From Saccharina japonica (lineage: Eukaryota > Sar > Phaeophyceae > Laminariales > Laminariaceae), in NCBI GenBank assembly GCA_008828725.1, contig MEHQ01002204.1, positions 377,532-441,531 on the forward strand: DNA of 64,000 nt. Reading direction: 5' to 3'. The position numbers and the translations under genes are program-made. Shown piece by piece: positions 13,150 to 19,100 of this stretch. Under the pieces are notes generated by a model. It did not search any database, was not told the origin of the DNA, and saw only the letters and a list, made by a program, of their open reading frames with translations. The first letter of the stretch is position 1. Every line of letters begins with the position of its first letter.

Positions 13150-16100
13150 TACACAGGCAGACAGATAAACAGGCAGACAGACAGACAGACAGACAGACGA
13201 ACACACAGACTACAGTTGTTGTTGTTGTTGTTGTCTTCACATTAAAAACCGCGCCGGTCTCTCTATCCAGTACCTCCATCTGTCCGTACTAATCCAACTC
13301 TTGACACGGTCGATTCCCGTGGGCACAGGCTAACTTACCAAAAAAAAAGGTATACGGAAATAAAAGTGGAACCCGAAGGGTCCGCAAAGCGATCAAAGCC
13401 AGTCAAAAAAATTATAGTCTGGAGCCCTCCGCTGAGCCATCCCACGGTAGGGGTACGACTTTTTGGCTACAAATTTTCTGACCGGTTGAGCTCCTCACGT
13501 GAGTAACCTCCTGATACTGTTACTATTTCACTGGTATGCTTGTTATTGGACTACCGCATTGAAAGTTTTGGTCGGGTTGCTCGAACGAATGTTTCCGAAG
13601 TCATGTTTCGGGTGAGATATTAAGCTCCTCATGTGAGGAGCTCAGAAAATTCTGCTGTGCCCCTACCGTGGGATGAGTCCGCTCCCCTCTACACGCTATG
13701 TGGGGGTAAAAATAAAAATGGGAAAGTCAACATCACCAATCGGGGGTATACGCCCCCTGCTTCTATCTTGGTGCCCCTATAATGCCGGGGTGTTCCGTGC
13801 CGGGTTCACGCCCGTCAGGCAAACAAATCGAGTCCTCCACCCCGATTATAAACGCAGACATGATACGGGGGAAGGGAACTATGGTCCCGTGTGACTGATG
13901 TACCCCCGGCCTACTAACGTTATGAAGTGCCAATACCTGGCCAAATGTTCCCGTGTGACCGAAACTATCATGTCGTAGCTTTTGCGGGAACACTGTTCAC
14001 GATCAGACCGATACATGTCCGCCTTGTACTCAGAGTACATGATAGTTATTCCTGTGCGGGTATATACCCACACTACGGTCGATCGCCACAATACATGCGC
14101 CCCGATCGCTAAAGACAGGCTTAACTGTTTCGTTTCTAAGCCCCTTTCTCTCATGCACCCCTCAACATGCTTAACTCGAGCGTTCTCTTTCACAAGACAC
14201 TGCTGTGTATTACACCTGCCATCAATTTATCTCCTCCCTACATGACGTGTTTTCCCGACGCGGCTGTGTCTGCTCTTCGTAACAGAGGCCTGAGCAGGAA
14301 CGACATTTCCACGTTGACCGCCGGGTTGTTCGACGGGACTCCATCGCTTAATGAATTGTGAGTGCGGTATCTTTTTGTTTGGATCGAGGACGTCCAGGGC
14401 ATGTTTCATAAGCACCGGTGGGGAACGATACCGCATATGCATTTATCGGTGCCGGTGCTACACCATAACTCAGTCCGAATGTATGGCATCATTCGGCGCA
14501 GCTACCAGGCCACAAACGGATTATGTGGGTACCCTATTTACGATAAAACCGATGCAACATGTGCTCTCTTTTGCACCAACGAAAACGGGCGACTATTGCC
14601 CGCCTTGTACTCGGAGAACATGACAGTTTCTCCTGTGCGGATATACCGGCACTACGTACGGTAGACCGCCACAATAACTGCGGCATGTGACCCCGATTGC
14701 AAAAGAAAAACGCTAATTTGTTTCGTTTTCAAGCTGCGTTTTCTCGTGCCCACCGCTCAACATGTCAAACAAGCATTCTCTGCAACAAGCCGCTGCTGTT
14801 TATTCCACCAGCTATTTATTTATCTCCTCCCTATTTGACGTACTCTGCCTGTTTCGGCTGTTTCTGCACCTCATAACAGGGACCTGAGCAGCAACGTCCT
14901 TTCGACCCTGCCCGCCGGGTTGTTCGACGGGCTTCAAACGCTTGATGAACTGTAAGTGCGACGCCTTGCTGTTTGGATGAAGGACATGCAGGGCATGTTT
15001 CGTAAGCACCGGTCTGGAAAAACACGACCTGTATCGGTGCTGGTGGTACACCTTGATTTGAATTTGGATATATGGCATCATTTGGCGCAGCTACCAGACC
15101 GCAAACAGCTTATGTGGGTACCCTATTCACGTTCAAACCGACATATATACTTTTCTTGGTACCAACAAAGGCGGGCGCCTATTGTTTGCCTTGTACTACT
15201 GCACGTAGGAGAAAAAAACATTTTTTTTTCCTGTGCGGATATACCGACACTACAGCAGTAAACAGCCGCAAAATCTGCGGCAGGTGACCCCCGTTGCTAA
15301 GGACAGGCTGACGCGGTTCGTTTTTTCCAAGCACGTTTATCTCGTGCACCGCTCAACATGTTCAACGAGCGCTCGGTGTCACATACCGCTGCTCGTTGTT
15401 CCGCCTGGTATTCATTGATAGCCTCTCTATTTTACGTATTTCGACGGTTGCCGGTGGTTTCTGCCTTTTGTGACAGGGACCTGAGCAGGAACGTCCTTTC
15501 TACCCTACCCGCCGGGCTGTTCGACGGTCTTCAATCGCTTGATGAATTGTAAGTGTGACACCTTGCGGTTCGGATTGAGGACGTGCAGGCCATGTTCCCG
15601 CTGCTGTTGTTGTCACCATGCAATCTGAGGGCCTCGCTGTCCTGTCGGTTGCCGGCCGGTGCTCGAGGTGCTTTTGTCAGGACGCACGCAGGCGGTCCAC
15701 CAGATTCGGGTAGAGATTTTGCTTCGTCAACAGCATAGATCCGTCGACGGGGTTAGCGACGGACGGCCAGTATTATTGCAGTCTTGCCTACTCTAAAAAC
15801 TGGTCTGGCATTTCGGCGTTGTTCTTAGGATCACGTTGAGTTTGTCGTGGGCACTATTGGGGAGAAGAACACGATATGTCACGATATATGTGAGGAACGC
15901 TTGCGCTGAAATGCTGTTCGGGTTGGGAGTATCATGTAACGACCATGAAAATCACGGCGAGGTGTCTTGTGAACGGTGGAATTGTTTCGTAGCGTCCCGT
16001 CATCGTCCGAGTTTAGATAGATGGCGATGCTGGCCTTGCATGTATATTTGTCTAGTGACGGGTTTGCTATATTGATGGAGGCGTTTCATATGCCGTGCAG

Positions 16101-19100
16101 GCTGTATAGCCTCCTAGTCTTCCTCCGGCCAACCGACACCGCTACATATCAGGACAACCTCGGAAAACGGTGCAGGCCATACTTTCCACTCACGCCCATG
16201 TATTTCACCCGTTTCGTTTTCCCACAATGTTCGGATACGTGCTTCTTCTCTTAACAGGGATTTGGAGGACAACGATGATCTTCAATGCCTACCAACCACG
16301 TGAGAGCGAGTGGGATTGTGATTTGATTGGTTAGTGCAATAGGCCTGAACATGGTCTTCGCCCTGCAATGAGGTCATGGCGTGCAACGGTACACGTCCGT
16401 CGGCCAACTGACCAAATGCACCATCCTACGTTTGTTCATTCTTTAACCCCCATGCGTCAATTGTTCTCTGTATATTTACTTTTACCTGTTTCAATTCCCA
16501 ATAACTTGGCGCAGACTAGGCGGTGGGGCGATACCTAATCTGTCCGTTCAACGGTTTTCGAGCCCAACCCAGGGGTTCACAATGCCTAGTGGAGGCAGGC
16601 CGGTGCCCACCTCCGGGACGAACACGCCGACATGATATCCATAGCTTTTCAGTGAACTTCCTGCCTTCTTGCTTTTTAGTGACACTGTAGTGACTCCGTA
16701 CCCCGCTCGCCGCTCTGCCGCCGATACCATACCAAATGGCGCCCCGGTTTACACCCGTGTGGCACGCCTGCAGGGTGTTGGAAAGGCCTGGTCTGCCCGA
16801 AACGTTCAGCGACAGCACCATATGCGGTAAGGGACTATCGGGGTTGCTATGGGTAAAGGAATGAACCCCGGGCAAGGGTCATCACCGAAGGAACAATCAG
16901 CTTCAGCTTCAACTTTTCGTGGGAAGCGAATTTCGATAGTGTCCGCACGTTCATATGGCTACGTCTCCAGACGCGGAGGATTCGGTTTTAAACGATACGT
17001 GTTGCCGTTGATAGGTTTTCGCGAGGCAGCACCTTGGCGATTTACTTGTGCCACTCACTTGAATTCACCAACACGGCAGAATGGGGTCCACGTTTTTCTC
17101 TTCAAAAACCCAACGGTATTGCCGTTTCTTGATGCAGTGCAATCAACATTATCAATGAAGGGTTCACGATGGCGTCGTACTCTTCCTGACACAACCTAAT
17201 TTTCCTCAGTTTTGCCATTATATGGCGCAGTCCAGCTACGGTCGCAGACTCAGCCTGTGTTTTTGCATCGTATCGAACGAAACGCCTATACGTTAGCATG
17301 CTAGTGGAACTATCGTAAGCGGTATGAGTCGCGAAAACCCTTTCCCTTGCACAGTAGCAGCAGCCGTCTTCATATTGTTGCGCACGCGGTATATTGTATC
17401 ACTCGAGTCAATATCAGTCGTAGCTACCTGTTCAGTTTTGTATCCGTCGCATCCATCTTCACAACTAGCTGGCGCTTCATACTCCATTGACCGAACGCCT
17501 TCGGGTTCAACGCCATGCCTCATCCTGACAACGATCGACGGTGTACGCGCACGGCCGATATGATGCTTCTGTTAAGCGCGACATGGGGTCATGTGTGCCC
17601 AGCCCCTCACTCCTCGATTCGACTGCAAACTATATCCATATAGTCGTGTTTCCCTATTCTATTTGTAGGGCTCGCACTCCCCTTCTCTCTACTTCCTAGT
17701 CGAAAGTTAGGTCTGGGGTCACAAACTAGGAGCGACGCCCCCCCCCCGAATACGGTTGGTTTGTGGGTCGCGTTTTAATCGCTAGAATCAATCATGTTTT
17801 TACTCGTCGACTCGCACCGATATATATACATATATTTGTCGTTCCATCGTTTTGTTCTGCACTCTTGTTATGCAGAGTGCCCGCAGGACCCCGTCTGCGA
17901 CGAAGACGGTATTCCCTGCGAATGTCAACCTGGGATAAATGGCTTCAGCTGCGGTGTGTACTTCAACACTTTGAGTCCGTTGACCCTTGATACCGTCTCT
18001 ACTGGTGTACTTATTACACCGTAAAATATCCAGTCCTGCAAATGATTTTGCCGAGACATCAGGGGAAATCGTATGGACTTTAAACCGAAAAACGGGCCTT
18101 CTCGTCAATCAACATCTACGGCAGGCTTTTGTAGGCAACTCTTTAGGGGATCCGCGATCCGGGCTGCATGACGAGCTCACCTCACGTCATTACTTCATTC
18201 CAACGCGTGTGCAACGACGTTCTCGCGCGGCGCGCGCTGCGAAAAGCATTTCTAGAATAAACCCTACTGCCTGCACTTTGCTTGTGCTCGACAAGCGGCA
18301 GTGAGGGTAACCGGCGATTAACTTATCCTTTTTGGGTTTAGCTTGAACAGGATTAATAGTTGGTGTGAGGGAAAGAAACCTGTCCTGCTATACGAGTGCC
18401 AACGAAGCGCTCACGATTGTTACGTGGTCTGGTGCTTGGAATAGGAAACACCGTCACGGTAACGCCCGCCCTCTCTGTCCTTTCGGCATGTGTCACTTTC
18501 TGTTATCTTGCGCCCAATTGTTTGCAGCGGCTGCTTCTTCTGAGGTCGTAAGAGCGTTTTCGTGTCCGTCTTCCGGGGATGGTAAGTTTACTCTCATGTG
18601 GTCCATCACCCTGTTGAACCTTCGAGTACGCGGCACTGACGAGTGATCCCGTCGACGGCATACCGGCACTACTGCTGATTGTGATCAGGGTGTTGCAAAA
18701 TAATTCATTTCTAATGTACGGTATGGAACTGCACGAAAGTCTCTGAAGGCGACTCAGGTTGCATTCATTAACAACACCTGGTTCAGCGGCAAGGAAAGTG
18801 CACAGAGATGAGTACGTGTCACGCCACGATTTTACTCCCGTCGGGAAAACCAGAGTCCGAGCGTGTGCAGTTCCTGCATAGGAGGTATGACCCCCCACCC
18901 GTGTTAAACGCTCTTCCAAACGACGTCAAACGAGCTTAGAGCTGATGCAAAGATCTACGACAAGTCGGGACTCGACCCCACTGCAGTTTAAACGGCCTAT
19001 ACAAGCGGGTGCCCGTGTATTATCGTTCATGATTATGTGCTCACATTATCTCATCGCCCCCATTGAGCGAAGCGCAAGCAATTACACCAGGAGATGAAGG

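Noticed and set aside
12830-13279. Cys-Leu-Ser-Val and Thr-Asp-Arg-Gln repeat proteins on both strands
   Set aside because: Pure translation of the GACA microsatellite in different frames.
16516-16875. Conserved antisense frame (..PLPH.V.SLNVSGR..) over the linker exon, also at 39826-40020
   Set aside because: It is the shadow of the 53-nt sense exon plus similar intron sequence; the sense exon explains phase, length and splice sites.
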